Positions 1-7,212 of a DNA stretch of 12,823 nucleotides are shown one piece after another. The notes below the pieces were generated by a model that saw only the letters and a list, made by a program, of their open reading frames with translations, searched no databases and was not told the origin of the DNA. Made by a program: the position numbers and the translations under genes. The number at the start of each line of letters is the position of its first letter. Position 1 is the first letter of the stretch. Source of the stretch: CAZVLE01 sp964627855. Lineage in GTDB: Bacteria > Bacillota > Dethiobacteria > DTU022. The stretch covers positions 1-12,823 of the forward strand of contig CAZVLE010000075.1 of the NCBI GenBank assembly GCA_964627855.1. The letters are read 5' to 3'.

Positions 1-1
1 C

Positions 2-286
2 GGTATTGTCTGGTTTTCCGGTTTCGGTGGCAGCCAGGGCAACTATATTATCCTTCGTCACAGTGGATACTGGACCCTTTACCTCCATAACAGTGAAAAC
101 CTGGTTAGAAAGGGAGACCGGGTAAGCAAAGGCCAGGTAATAGCAAGGGTCGGCGCCACCGGGCGGGCTTATGGACCGCACCTGCATTTTGAAGTCAGGG
201 TCGATGACGGTACCGGCGAATGGCACTCCTATTATCAGCATCAACCGGTTGACCCTATGAATTACATTGGTCGTAAATTCAGATAA
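2..286 (+). CDS. M23-family murein endopeptidase, C-terminal part (5' end outside window)
   Basis: Reading from base 2, 94 codons run to TAA at 284-286. The segment contains the typical M23 (LytM/lysostaphin-like) C-terminal half: a YLHNSENL strand matching the usual YxHxS element, a VRKGDRVSKGQVIARVGATG turn, and the HLHFEV motif with the zinc-binding/catalytic HxH at fragment residues 60 and 62. It ends in a VDPMNYIG tail common in these enzymes. Family members are zinc hydrolases that cut peptide cross-links in peptidoglycan outside the cell, or are inactive activators of other hydrolases. The first zinc-binding histidine and aspartate would lie upstream of the window, so activity cannot be judged. 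Family assignment is firm; the N-terminal architecture (signal peptide, LysM or coiled coil) is unknown. Confidence 0.9.
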   Translation, partial: GIVWFSGFGGSQGNYIILRHSGYWTLYLHNSENLVRKGDRVSKGQVIARVGATGRAYGPHLHFEVRVDDGTGEWHSYYQHQPVDPMNYIGRKFR

Positions 287-393
287 CTTTTTTTCAAGAA
301 TGATAAACCCACGGTTAATTAAAGGTTTTTACTCCTATAAGGTCTAAATAAATCAGACATCTGAAAACAATTATCAGCAGCACCGGATCACGT

Positions 394-398
394 GGAGG
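394..398 (+). promoter_or_regulatory. Ribosome binding site for the STAS-kinase gene
   Basis: GGAGG lies 9 nt upstream of the GTG codon at 408. It fixes this non-ATG start: the reading frame begins MIIDLKED, which matches the first beta strand expected at the start of a STAS domain. Confidence 0.8.
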
Positions 399-407
399 TT
401 TGTAGCT

Positions 408-2780
408 GTGATTATCGATTTAAAAGAAGATAGCTCTTATCTCTTAATGATAATCGAGGGCAGGTTTGACGGCCTTGGCGCGGAAAAATTTGACCATGTC
501 TTATCCAACACCGAAGTTGAAGGACCTTACTATATAATCGATATGGCTAGGGTTGCATACATCTCAAGCGCGGGCATCCGCTCCCTGGTTAAGCTGGCCA
601 AAAAAGCTTCGGCAAGGCAAGGTGAAGTCTTACTGGCGGCAATGGCTCCCCAGGTAGAAAATATTTTGAACATATCGGGACTGCTCGTCTTTTTCAGGAT
701 AATAGACAGCGTAGAAAAAGGCCTGGCAATGATCAAGGAAAGCGAACCGGCCCAGGTAGTAAATACCACGCTTCAGTTAAGCGGCTGTGAATGCGCTTTA
801 ACCTTTAACAGAAAAGCCAAAAGCTTCCTTGAGATCTGGAACCTCAAACCAGATCATTGCTTTAAACAACCCGGGCCGGTAGAATTTATGGCATTAAATC
901 TTGAAGACCTGGGTCTTGCCTTTGGCCTTGGCGGTTTGGGTGTAGATCCGGCCTCGGATCTAAGCAGTGTGGGCACCTTTGTAACAACCGGCACCATGGC
1001 AGTGGTTTTACCGGCCGATGAAATCAATCAGCCTGACTATCTCTTCGCAGAACAGCCACGGGAAGCATTTATTCACCTGAAGGAAGCTATCAGTATTTCA
1101 GGACACAGTGCAGGCATGGTTGAAGCGCTGGACAAAAAACCGCTATCACTTGAGAAACTGGCCAGTGAATTATACGTTCAGCTCAAGATTCAGGCAAAAA
1201 CGGATAACAGCAATATTCCCCTGGCCTTCATTTTTGTTGCCCGCAGCAGCGATGATAACTGTGGCCGTTACTATAAAAATTTGTCCGGATTACTGGCCGG
1301 ATCCTTTACAGAAAAGGATCTTCAGCCGGGCCAAATACTGGTAGGAGTGGCAGTTTACTACCCCGGGGGCTCGCCGGATGAAAATCTGCCCTGTCATTTT
1401 TTAGCTAAAAGAGGCCTGAAGCAGGGAGTTCCTTTTTTCCTAGGCCAGATTATAGTTTTAGCTGAAAAAAACGGACAACCCTGGAAATCGCTGCCAGAGG
1501 ATGTCTCCCCGGAAAGGCTTTTTAGCAGCCATCTCGAAGCTCCACAAGACCTCCTGGAAATCTGTGCAAATCTAACCGTCGAACTGGAAAAACTCTGGTT
1601 TTACTGGCCCAGTCTGATCAGAAAGGGCGAGGAAAAGCTGCTGCAGATCGAGATAGACGGAGAAAACCCGGAACCACTTCCCCCTGAGTGGGAATTGATC
1701 GTCAGGCGTCTCTATTCTGATGATAAACGAGTTATGCTTCACCAGCTTAAAGGCGGTTTCAGTCCGGCCATACCTTACCGGGTTACCGGTTACGATCAAT
1801 ACAATCGCCGTACCCTGCCAACAGTCTTGAAAATGGGCCCCTATGCCGAAATAGATAGAGAATACCGGGCTTACAAAAATTACGTGGAAAAGTACATCCT
1901 CAACAATTCCACCACCATCATGGGTATAGCTGAATGCGGAGATTCCAAGGGAATTCGCTACAACTTCGTCGGCATCAGCGGTCCTGACAGTGAGCTAACC
2001 TGGTTGACCAACCTCTACCGTGAAAAACCGGCTGAAGAGCTGCTGCCTATCTTTGATAAAATATTCACCTCCATCCTCAAACCTTGGTATGGACAACCAC
2101 GCTGGGAACCTATTAATCTTTTTGAGGAACATAGACCGCTGGATCTTTTCACTTCCATTCACGACGAAGCGGAAAAAGTCAGCGGATTTTCTTCCGATCA
2201 AGACAGCCTTTTCTGCCCCTACCTGGACCGGGAACTGCCTAACCCCTACCACTATCTCAAACATATTTACCGGTCCAGGAGCAGTGAAGAACGCCTTTGG
2301 TACAGGGGAATCAATCACGGCGATCTGAACATGCAAAATATTCTTCTCGATGAACATGAAAACATCTACATCATCGATTTTTCCGAAACTGGGTTTCTCA
2401 ACATTGTCTCTGACTTCGCCCGCCTGGAACCGATCTTTCGCCTGGAGATGGTCCGCCTTGATAACGAAAAAGACCTTTCTGACCTGGTGAGTTTTGAAGC
2501 AGGCCTGGCCCTGGCTTCAATGATCGGTGAACCGCCTCCCCTGTTTTACGTTGGAGATGACCCCATGGTTTTCAAGGCTCACCGTCTAATCTGCCGCCTG
2601 CGAGAGTACGCTGCCAAAACAGTTATTTTTGAAACCGACCTCACACCCTACCTGTTAGCATTGCTGCAATGGATTTACCCGGTAGTCTGCTATAGCACAG
2701 CCGGCATACTGACTAAGAAATTGGCTGTCTACAGCGCTGCTTTGCTTGTGGAGCAGATCATGCGCCTGGAAAGTGAATAG
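408..2780 (+). CDS. STAS domain / kinase-like (APH or TCAD9-type) fusion protein
   Basis: This is a cytoplasmic protein of 790 residues. Residues 1-110 are a STAS domain of the anti-sigma-factor-antagonist type; the signature YISSAGIRSL has Ser54 at the position phosphorylated in SpoIIAA-like proteins. Residues ~445-680 are kinase-like: glycine-rich loop KGGFS (449-452), candidate ATP lysine K475 in VLKMG, paired glutamate E485, catalytic HGDLNMQN (His637, Asp639, Asn644) and metal-binding IIDF (Asp657). The loop and lysine spacing recall aminoglycoside/choline kinases and, more closely as far as I can judge by eye, the 'ternary complex associated domain 9' group. Residues 115-440 match nothing I can name; a FGLGGLG stretch at ~165-180 and a later SISGHSAG could be traces of a PP2C/SpoIIE fold, but this is a guess. 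All catalytic residues are present, so an active phosphotransferase is likely. A plausible role is phosphorylation-controlled partner switching; the substrate is unknown. The short gap to the lipoprotein gene downstream suggests co-transcription. Confidence 0.85.
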   Translation: MIIDLKEDSSYLLMIIEGRFDGLGAEKFDHVLSNTEVEGPYYIIDMARVAYISSAGIRSLVKLAKKASARQGEVLLAAMAPQVENILNISGLLVFFRIIDSVEKGLAMIKESEPAQVVNTTLQLSGCECALTFNRKAKSFLEIWNLKPDHCFKQPGPVEFMALNLEDLGLAFGLGGLGVDPASDLSSVGTFVTTGTMAVVLPADEINQPDYLFAEQPREAFIHLKEAISISGHSAGMVEALDKKPLSLEKLASELYVQLKIQAKTDNSNIPLAFIFVARSSDDNCGRYYKNLSGLLAGSFTEKDLQPGQILVGVAVYYPGGSPDENLPCHFLAKRGLKQGVPFFLGQIIVLAEKNGQPWKSLPEDVSPERLFSSHLEAPQDLLEICANLTVELEKLWFYWPSLIRKGEEKLLQIEIDGENPEPLPPEWELIVRRLYSDDKRVMLHQLKGGFSPAIPYRVTGYDQYNRRTLPTVLKMGPYAEIDREYRAYKNYVEKYILNNSTTIMGIAECGDSKGIRYNFVGISGPDSELTWLTNLYREKPAEELLPIFDKIFTSILKPWYGQPRWEPINLFEEHRPLDLFTSIHDEAEKVSGFSSDQDSLFCPYLDRELPNPYHYLKHIYRSRSSEERLWYRGINHGDLNMQNILLDEHENIYIIDFSETGFLNIVSDFARLEPIFRLEMVRLDNEKDLSDLVSFEAGLALASMIGEPPPLFYVGDDPMVFKAHRLICRLREYAAKTVIFETDLTPYLLALLQWIYPVVCYSTAGILTKKLAVYSAALLVEQIMRLESE

Positions 2781-2850
2781 AAATAACGGCGCCCAACACT
2801 CAGCTGAATCTGGGGGCCGGGTAAAAAGCTTTGATGGCGGACTATTTGAC

Positions 2851-2855
2851 GGAGG
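2851..2855 (+). promoter_or_regulatory. Ribosome binding site setting the lipoprotein start
   Basis: GGAGG is placed 8 nt before GTG 2864. It argues against the in-frame TTG (2831) and ATG (2834) further upstream, which lie before this site and would put eleven polar residues ahead of the signal peptide. Confidence 0.75.
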
Positions 2856-2863
2856 TTTTTCCT

Positions 2864-3631
2864 GTGAGAAAAACAATTACCCTGACAGCGCTTCTGCTCC
2901 TATTGATGATCATAGTCTTTAGCTGCGCGATTAATGACGATGGCGAACCTTTAGCAGAGGAAGGGGATCAAGATTTGCCTCCACAGGTTGAGGACTGGTT
3001 GAATCGCTCCCTGGAAATGTTTCTCGGACAGGCTTATGCTATTGATGACCATCTATATATCCTGGTCACCTACGGCCTCAAACCGACCGGTGGCTATACA
3101 GTGGAAATCGGACCAATTGTAATGGATCAAGAAAGAATTACCGTAACCGCAGAATTTACTGAGCCGGCTGCAGGGGCACCGGTCACCGAAGCCATGACCT
3201 ACCCCTATGACCTGGTCGTAATCGAAGACCCCAACCTGCCGGTAGTCTTCGTTGCTGAAGGAGCAGAAACATATCTGCCCACTCTCTACGGGCTTGATTA
3301 TCTTCCCCCCATCGTTGCCGGATCAGAGGGGATTAAAATTTTCAACCCTTCTCCTGCCGCTATAATTACCGAAACTATTACCGTCGAAGGAATTGCCAAT
3401 GTCTTCGAAGGTAACGTTCTTTATAGATTGACTGAGCAAAACGGTTCAACCCTGTCAGAAGGCTATACCACCGGAATGATGGGTGACTGGGGCTATTTTT
3501 CTTTTGAGATAGATATAATTGATGTAGGAACAGAGGAACCAAAGCTATTGCTGGAGTTTTACACCGTCAGTCCTAAGGACGGCAGCATTTCTGACCTCGT
3601 CCAAGTAGAGTTAAAGACCCTGAAGGAATAA
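2864..3631 (+). CDS. Secreted PrcB-C / Gmad2 domain protein, probable lipoprotein
   Basis: 255 residues with GTG start. Residues 3-20 form a hydrophobic signal segment followed by Cys21; the preceding VFS is a poor lipobox, so lipid attachment is likely but not certain. Residues ~62-122 match the PrcB C-terminal domain (protease-stabilising family): LYILVTYGLKPTGGY followed by VTEAMTYPYDLVVI. Residues ~157-245 match Gmad2, the immunoglobulin-like domain of spore-germination and related envelope proteins: IFNPSPAAIITETITVEG, ANVFEGNV, then a GDWGYFSFEI strand. Both are beta-sandwich modules acting outside the membrane, probably in protein binding; no catalytic residues are expected. The pairing is known in Clostridia and Bacilli. 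It follows the STAS-kinase gene by 83 nt on the same strand with no obvious terminator between, so it may be part of that operon. Confidence 0.85.
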   Translation: MRKTITLTALLLLLMIIVFSCAINDDGEPLAEEGDQDLPPQVEDWLNRSLEMFLGQAYAIDDHLYILVTYGLKPTGGYTVEIGPIVMDQERITVTAEFTEPAAGAPVTEAMTYPYDLVVIEDPNLPVVFVAEGAETYLPTLYGLDYLPPIVAGSEGIKIFNPSPAAIITETITVEGIANVFEGNVLYRLTEQNGSTLSEGYTTGMMGDWGYFSFEIDIIDVGTEEPKLLLEFYTVSPKDGSISDLVQVELKTLKE

Positions 3632-3690
3632 AATAGATCGATATACCAGACAATCACCAGGTAATTATAGATGAGGTAACTGAGACTTAA

Positions 3691-3716
3691 AGCAGGTTAA
3701 CTATGACCTGCTAATT
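3691..3716 (-). terminator. Weak hairpin at the convergent gene end
   Basis: AGCAGGT (3691-3697) pairs with ACCTGCT (3706-3712) around an 8-nt loop, overlapping the last codons and stop of the radical SAM gene. On the minus strand the stem is followed by TTTAAG, a short U tract. The two genes converge here, so a terminator is expected, but this one is weak. Confidence 0.35.
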
Positions 3717-5473
3717 AACAACTCAAATCGCTGCAGGCGCAAACGCTTTTTATTTCCCACCCCCGTGAGATAGCGAGCTTGCTTTTCGGCGGCAGTCACA
3801 ACCTGCAAGCGGCGTACCCTGGACCCGAGTTTATTGAGATATTTGCTGAAAACCGCTGTTGCCTTATCTGAGGCAAAACGCAACCCCTCAATATTTATTA
3901 CCATCTGACTGTATTGTCTCGTCGATAATCCCTTTAGAGCTTTTTGTAATTCTCTTATATGCAGTTTGTCGGCTAACCCTCTTAGTTTCAGATAGGCTAT
4001 TCCTTTTTCTTCGGTTAACGAAACCTTCAGCTGGCCGGAAACTGTTTCAGGTTCATTCTGATCGGTTGCCCTTAGCAACCGGTAGAGCAGGGCAACAGGT
4101 CGTGTCTCACCCCGTTGGTTATGCCGTAAAAGGTTCCCAAACCAGCGGTTTCTACGTTCAAAATGACGGGTCAAGCCCCACCCGATAGTCCTGTGAATGA
4201 CCGAGCCAATACCGGTCAGGGTGAGGTTTTGCAGAATATTTTTCAGCGAATAGAAACTCTTCATCGCTTTTATTGTTTCAAATTGAAGTTCCTCGGGCGA
4301 TAACAGCGCGGGCTGGAACACAGTGTGATGACCGTCATATAAAGACCAGTCACGGGTAAGGATTCTGCCCTCTGCTTCGAGCTTATCATAAAAGGGAGTA
4401 TTCGGAAAAGGTGTCAGGGTCATAAACTGGATGCTGTCTATACGTGTACGCAGGGCAAATTTTGCTGTTTCCCTGATCGTTTCAACTGTATCTGTATCGG
4501 CGCCGAAAACAAACATGCCGTGAATCCTGATACCGTAATCGTGAAAACGACTGATTGCCGCTTCAATATCTTCAACTGTCTGCTGCTTGTTGTAGCCTTC
4601 AAGCGTGGCAGGGTTGATTGATTCAAAACCGATATATACTATTCCACAGCCTGAACGCTTCATCAGCGATAACAGTTCATCATCACGGGCAGCGTCTACC
4701 CGCACCTGTGCTCCCCAGCGCTTCAGCTTGATACCATTTGCTATCATTCCCCTCAGCAGCTCTTTAGTCAGCTCTGGCCTGGCAGCAAAGTTATCATCAC
4801 AGAAAAAGACATTTTTACCCCTGTAACGTTTTAATTCTTCAAGAATACTATCTGTAGCGCGATGACGATAGCGACGTCCGAATACCTCGGTTACGCAGCA
4901 AAAAGTGCAGTCGTAGGGACAGCCCCGTGAAGTCATCACCGGTGTACTTAGCATTGATGAAGAATTGGCAAGCAGTGAAAGGTCAGGTATGGGCAGGGTA
5001 TCCATATCAACAGGTTCCTTCATTAAATCATTGTGAACCTGACTGTTATCTTTCCAGAATGATACACCGGGAATATCTTCAGGGGTTTGACCTGCTTCAA
5101 TAGCGCGCACCAGGGGCAGGAAATTGTATTCAGCCTCGCCCCTGATTATGTAGTCGGCATACTGAAGCGCCTCTTCAGGCATAAAGGTGGCATGCATTCC
5201 ACCGATTACAACCGGAATGCGATTGGGTCTTAACATGCCGGCGATCTGATAGGCCTCACGACAGGTAGCAGTTGTAGTGGATATACCAACAAGGTCGGCT
5301 TGCAAAATTTGTGGCCATGGCAGTGAATCGCCGGTTCCCATGAACATTTTTACATTGTATCCGGCTTCCTGGAGCTGTGTGCCCAGAATAGGCAGGCCAA
5401 GGCGGGGCATGCGGACATGCTTGTAGACATGGTCTTCTTTTGATTGCGGCTCAATCAGGATAATACTTTTCAT
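3701..5473 (-). CDS. B12-binding-type radical SAM protein with C-terminal STAS-like domain
   Basis: 590 residues from ATG 5473, chosen because GGGAG ends 8 nt upstream; a GTG nine bases further out would overlap that site. Residues ~1-125 are a B12-binding-like Rossmann region (DLVGISTTTAT, VVIGGMHATFMPEEAL), lacking the DxHxxG cobalt-ligand motif. Residues ~175-380 are the radical SAM core: GCPYDCTFCC supplies Cys185, Cys189 and Cys192 (CX3CX2C) for the 4Fe-4S cluster, followed by FFCDDNF, VYIGFES and MTLTPFPNTPFYDKL. This is the layout of the BchE/HpnP/HpnJ-like superfamily, which performs radical methylations, cyclisations and other lipid or cofactor changes; the substrate cannot be read from sequence. 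Residues ~480-590 resemble a STAS fold: IAYLKLRGLADKL, MVINIEGLRFASDKAT, RRLQVVTA. That tail is unusual. The gene converges on the lipoprotein gene. Confidence 0.88.
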   Translation of the reverse strand: MKSIILIEPQSKEDHVYKHVRMPRLGLPILGTQLQEAGYNVKMFMGTGDSLPWPQILQADLVGISTTTATCREAYQIAGMLRPNRIPVVIGGMHATFMPEEALQYADYIIRGEAEYNFLPLVRAIEAGQTPEDIPGVSFWKDNSQVHNDLMKEPVDMDTLPIPDLSLLANSSSMLSTPVMTSRGCPYDCTFCCVTEVFGRRYRHRATDSILEELKRYRGKNVFFCDDNFAARPELTKELLRGMIANGIKLKRWGAQVRVDAARDDELLSLMKRSGCGIVYIGFESINPATLEGYNKQQTVEDIEAAISRFHDYGIRIHGMFVFGADTDTVETIRETAKFALRTRIDSIQFMTLTPFPNTPFYDKLEAEGRILTRDWSLYDGHHTVFQPALLSPEELQFETIKAMKSFYSLKNILQNLTLTGIGSVIHRTIGWGLTRHFERRNRWFGNLLRHNQRGETRPVALLYRLLRATDQNEPETVSGQLKVSLTEEKGIAYLKLRGLADKLHIRELQKALKGLSTRQYSQMVINIEGLRFASDKATAVFSKYLNKLGSRVRRLQVVTAAEKQARYLTGVGNKKRLRLQRFELLISRS

Positions 5474-5482
5474 TGCTAACAC

Positions 5483-5641
5483 TCCCTTTCAGTGTTCCCC
5501 GGCAAATAATATATGATAAGGCATACAACATGGCTGTTCATTAAACAACCATGCCGTGAAAAACCTTGCACCCCTGTATATACTGTAAAACCATTCCTAT
5601 GAGCAATCAATAATTTTCATTGTGCCCCGATATTTCTCTTT
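5483..5641. other. Intergenic leader of the radical SAM gene with an imperfect dyad
   Basis: No reading frame is supported here. The one clear structure is CATGGCTGTT (5529-5538) against AACAACCATG (5544-5553), ten pairs with one mismatch around a 5-nt centre. It lies 56 nt before the radical SAM start and could be an operator or a leader hairpin. The surrounding AT-rich sequence probably holds the promoter, but no convincing -35/-10 pair stands out. Confidence 0.3.
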
Positions 5642-5797
5642 CTAAGACTTCAGAATGATCAGCACCCCTGCAGCTATGGCCAGCAGGGCAAGGATAACAT
5701 CCGAATAAGGAATGCTGATTTGTAATAACGACAACAACCCCATTGCAATCAACCATATAGCAAGCAATAAAAACCCCAAACCTTTTTTAAATTTCAT
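5642..5797 (-). CDS. Small membrane protein, 51 residues
   Basis: ATG at 5797 is preceded by AGGAG, 10 nt upstream, and the frame ends at TAG 5642-5644. The protein starts MKFKKG, giving a positive cytoplasmic end. It has two hydrophobic segments (about 7-25 and 33-49) separated by a short polar turn, and ends LKS. That is a two-helix hairpin with both ends inside. I do not recognise a named family. It is the third frame in the decayed lapA unit, 53 nt after the 24-residue gene. The strong ribosome site, unbroken hydrophobic pattern and position support a real gene, while its small size means it is easily missed. Function is unknown; neighbours suggest a stress or envelope role. Confidence 0.65.
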   Translation of the reverse strand: MKFKKGLGFLLLAIWLIAMGLLSLLQISIPYSDVILALLAIAAGVLIILKS

Positions 5798-5850
5798 TTA
5801 TTCGATTCTCCTCACTAAACAATTTAGAATATTTAATTCTGCTAGACTAT

Positions 5851-5925
5851 TTACACAATGTTAAGAAATCTAAGAACAACATAAACAACTACGATCAGCC
5901 CGATTACATATATAATATTACGCAT
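5851..5925 (-). CDS. Very small single-helix membrane protein, 24 residues
   Basis: The reading frame starts at ATG 5925 and ends at TAA 5851-5853. Its ribosome site (GAGGAGGT, complement of 5933-5940) is among the strongest in the window, with a 7-nt gap to the start. The product begins MRNIIY, runs as one hydrophobic helix rich in Val, Ile and Leu, and ends RFLNIV. That size and shape recall the one-helix hydrophobic peptides often found beside stress-induced envelope genes in Bacillota, but no family can be assigned by eye. It begins 29 nt after the stop of the lapA remnant, the same gap that separates the intact lapA gene from its own small downstream partner. Expression would depend on a promoter in or near repeat copy A. 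Confidence 0.55.
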   Translation of the reverse strand: MRNIIYVIGLIVVVYVVLRFLNIV

Positions 5926-5954
5926 AATTATTACCTCCTCTATTGAAATATCTT

Positions 5955-6086
5955 TTAACGATTATGCGCTTTCTCTGTTGAATCTAGATGGTCTTTCTGT
6001 TGCTTTCTTAAGTCGTCTTCCAACTTTTTCTTCTCATCTTCTAAAGCGGTATAGGCTTTCTTAGCTTTATTTTCGCGTTCTTCCTG
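5955..6086 (-). pseudogene. Remnant of a second lapA-like gene (coiled-coil tail only)
   Basis: On the minus strand this encodes QEERENKAKKAYTALEDEKK followed by KLEDDLRKQQKDHLDSTEKA and HNR, then TAA. It aligns without gaps to the end of the intact LapA-like protein (QEEREEIAAKAHTVLEDEKK and onward). No start codon or membrane-spanning part precedes it: upstream the frame meets a stop within about 13 codons, inside the repeated element. About 100 N-terminal codons are missing relative to the intact copy, including both transmembrane helices, so the protein cannot be made as a LapA homologue. It is best read as an internal deletion in a duplicated gene. Confidence 0.75.
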
Positions 6087-6096
6087 GCCCCAACCA

Positions 6097-6289
6097 CACT
6101 GTTCAAAAATTTTTGATTAAGATAGTCGGTTGCTCCACTCACTGCGAGGTGCTTTTAAGATAAGAGGCGCAACCCAGTCTCAGTAAAGAATAGTTAACCC
6201 GGCTCTTCTTTTTTATCTTGCTCTTACATTGTATCCGGCATAGTGCTAAGATATCAATTAGCAATACTCACAATATACAATTATCTTAT
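6097..6289. repeat. Long direct repeat, copy A
   Basis: About 193 bp aligned with copy B at 7682-7875, roughly 90% identical by eye, with one single-base gap and scattered substitutions. Identity runs unbroken for over 60 bases from the AAGATAAGAGGCGCAACCC stretch onward. In both copies the element sits on the upstream side of a lapA-like sequence on the minus strand, so it is probably the ancestral promoter/leader region duplicated with the gene. In this copy the left arm of the 12-bp dyad seen in copy B has changed (GGTTGCTCCACT), weakening the stem. Confidence 0.85.
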
Positions 6290-6382
6290 AAGTTCTCATC
6301 TAATTGGTACTGTAAAAGGCCCAGCAGTTTTCGGGCTCACTTCTAAAATTACTCACACCGAGCTAAAAGCATTTTGATGGGG

Positions 6383-6427
6383 AAAAATGAGCTGGAGAGT
6401 CACGATGTAGTTCGCGCGACTCTCCAG
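6383..6427 (-). terminator. Intrinsic terminator after the LPATG protein gene
   Basis: CTGGAGAGTC (6392-6401) and GACTCTCCAG (6418-6427) form a perfect 10-bp stem with a 16-nt loop. Read on the minus strand the stem is followed by CTCATTTTT, giving a five-U tract, 33 nt beyond the stop codon of the LPATG gene. It separates the intact cluster from the decayed copy. Confidence 0.75.
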
Positions 6428-6459
6428 GTAAGTCATATTACTTTTGGGAAACGGGAAAA

Positions 6460-6882
6460 CTAATGCGAGCGTTTCCGCGGTATTACGAACACAATGCTCC
6501 CTGCAAAGATCGATAACAGGCCCACTGCCGGAATGATTGGAGAGAAGCCCCCGGTTGCCGGTAAGGCAGGCTGTGCATCACCTACACCAAGCAATGACAG
6601 TGCCACACTAAGCCTTCCTGATAGTGTGCAAATTTCAAGTTTTTTCTCGTCATATTTAGCTAACCAATTGTTAGCCAGCCTGTTCGCTTCCATAACAGCA
6701 GGTCTGTCAGCTTCAGTAACTGAGAAGGCATCAGGAAGAGCTCTAATGGCTGACCGCACTATTTCGAGTTCTCTTTCTTTTTCTGTTAGTTCTTGAGCCG
6801 CCACAGGAGTAACTATTCCCAAGACAAACAAAACGGCCAAAACAATAACAACCAGCAGGTAAATCTTTTTAAACTTAATCAC
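6460..6882 (-). CDS. Small LPATG-type surface protein
   Basis: 140 residues from GTG 6882. An in-frame GTG at 6891 is only 1 nt from the AAGGAG ribosome site, while 6882 is 10 nt away, so the inner start is preferred. The protein has a basic N-terminus, a hydrophobic signal segment (7-23) with a likely cleavage near PVAA-QE (29/30), a short charged and probably helical middle (31-90), then LPATG at 107-111, a hydrophobic segment (115-134) and a RKRSH tail. That is the full sorting signal recognised by sortase: cleavage between Thr and Gly and covalent anchoring to peptidoglycan. The exposed part is only about 75 residues with one cysteine (Cys85) and no domain I recognise. It could instead stay as a two-helix membrane protein if no sortase acts on it. 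It has its own terminator and a possible promoter. Confidence 0.75.
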   Translation of the reverse strand: MIKFKKIYLLVVIVLAVLFVLGIVTPVAAQELTEKERELEIVRSAIRALPDAFSVTEADRPAVMEANRLANNWLAKYDEKKLEICTLSGRLSVALSLLGVGDAQPALPATGGFSPIIPAVGLLSIFAGSIVFVIPRKRSH

Positions 6883-6944
6883 TTTCTTCACGCTCCTTTT
6901 TATTAATAACAGTAATTATTATTCTTAACTCCTTAGCTCACCAG

Positions 6945-6972
6945 TTTATATTTTCAATTTTCTCATCCCCAA
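6945..6972 (-). promoter_or_regulatory. Possible sigma-A-like promoter for the LPATG gene
   Basis: On the minus strand TTGGGG (6967-6972) and TATAAA (6945-6950) are separated by 16 nt and lie about 60 nt before the GTG start. The -10 is good, the -35 poor. The stretch between the 55-residue gene and this gene is otherwise AT-rich and empty. Confidence 0.3.
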
Positions 6973-7015
6973 TTTCTCAATCTCTGAGCTCTTTGACCAG
7001 CTCTTTTCCATTATC

Positions 7016-7183
7016 CTACAAACCTTTTAACAAGGTTCCCAACGCCGCCAGTAGCACGAAACCGATAAACAACGCCCAGAATCCAGTAGAGACTTCAATC
7101 GGAACAATACCTAAAAATGACAGGAATCCAACAACAGCCAGTATAACCGCAATCCAAAAAACTACATACAACCTTAGACGCAT
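7016..7183 (-). CDS. Small two-helix membrane protein, 55 residues
   Basis: ATG 7183 to TAG 7016-7018. The protein begins MRLRLYVVFW, then two hydrophobic segments (about 5-25 and 33-51) are joined by a GIVPIEVSTG turn, and it ends LLKGL. The basic N-terminus and C-terminal lysine favour both ends on the cytoplasmic side. No clear ribosome site is visible upstream, so translation may be coupled to the lapA gene, whose stop lies 29 nt before the start. The turn resembles the NTEVVTVNYLFG loop of LapA-domain proteins only in a general way, and I do not assign it to that family. The unbroken hydrophobic pattern and position in the cluster support a real gene of unknown function. Confidence 0.55.
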   Translation of the reverse strand: MRLRLYVVFWIAVILAVVGFLSFLGIVPIEVSTGFWALFIGFVLLAALGTLLKGL

Positions 7184-7212
7184 TAAGCTTTATAATATAC
7201 GTTACTTTTATA

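Noticed and set aside
1995..2357. 120-codon minus-strand frame inside the STAS-kinase gene
   Set aside because: It is opposite the catalytic motifs of the kinase-like domain, which explain the sequence fully.
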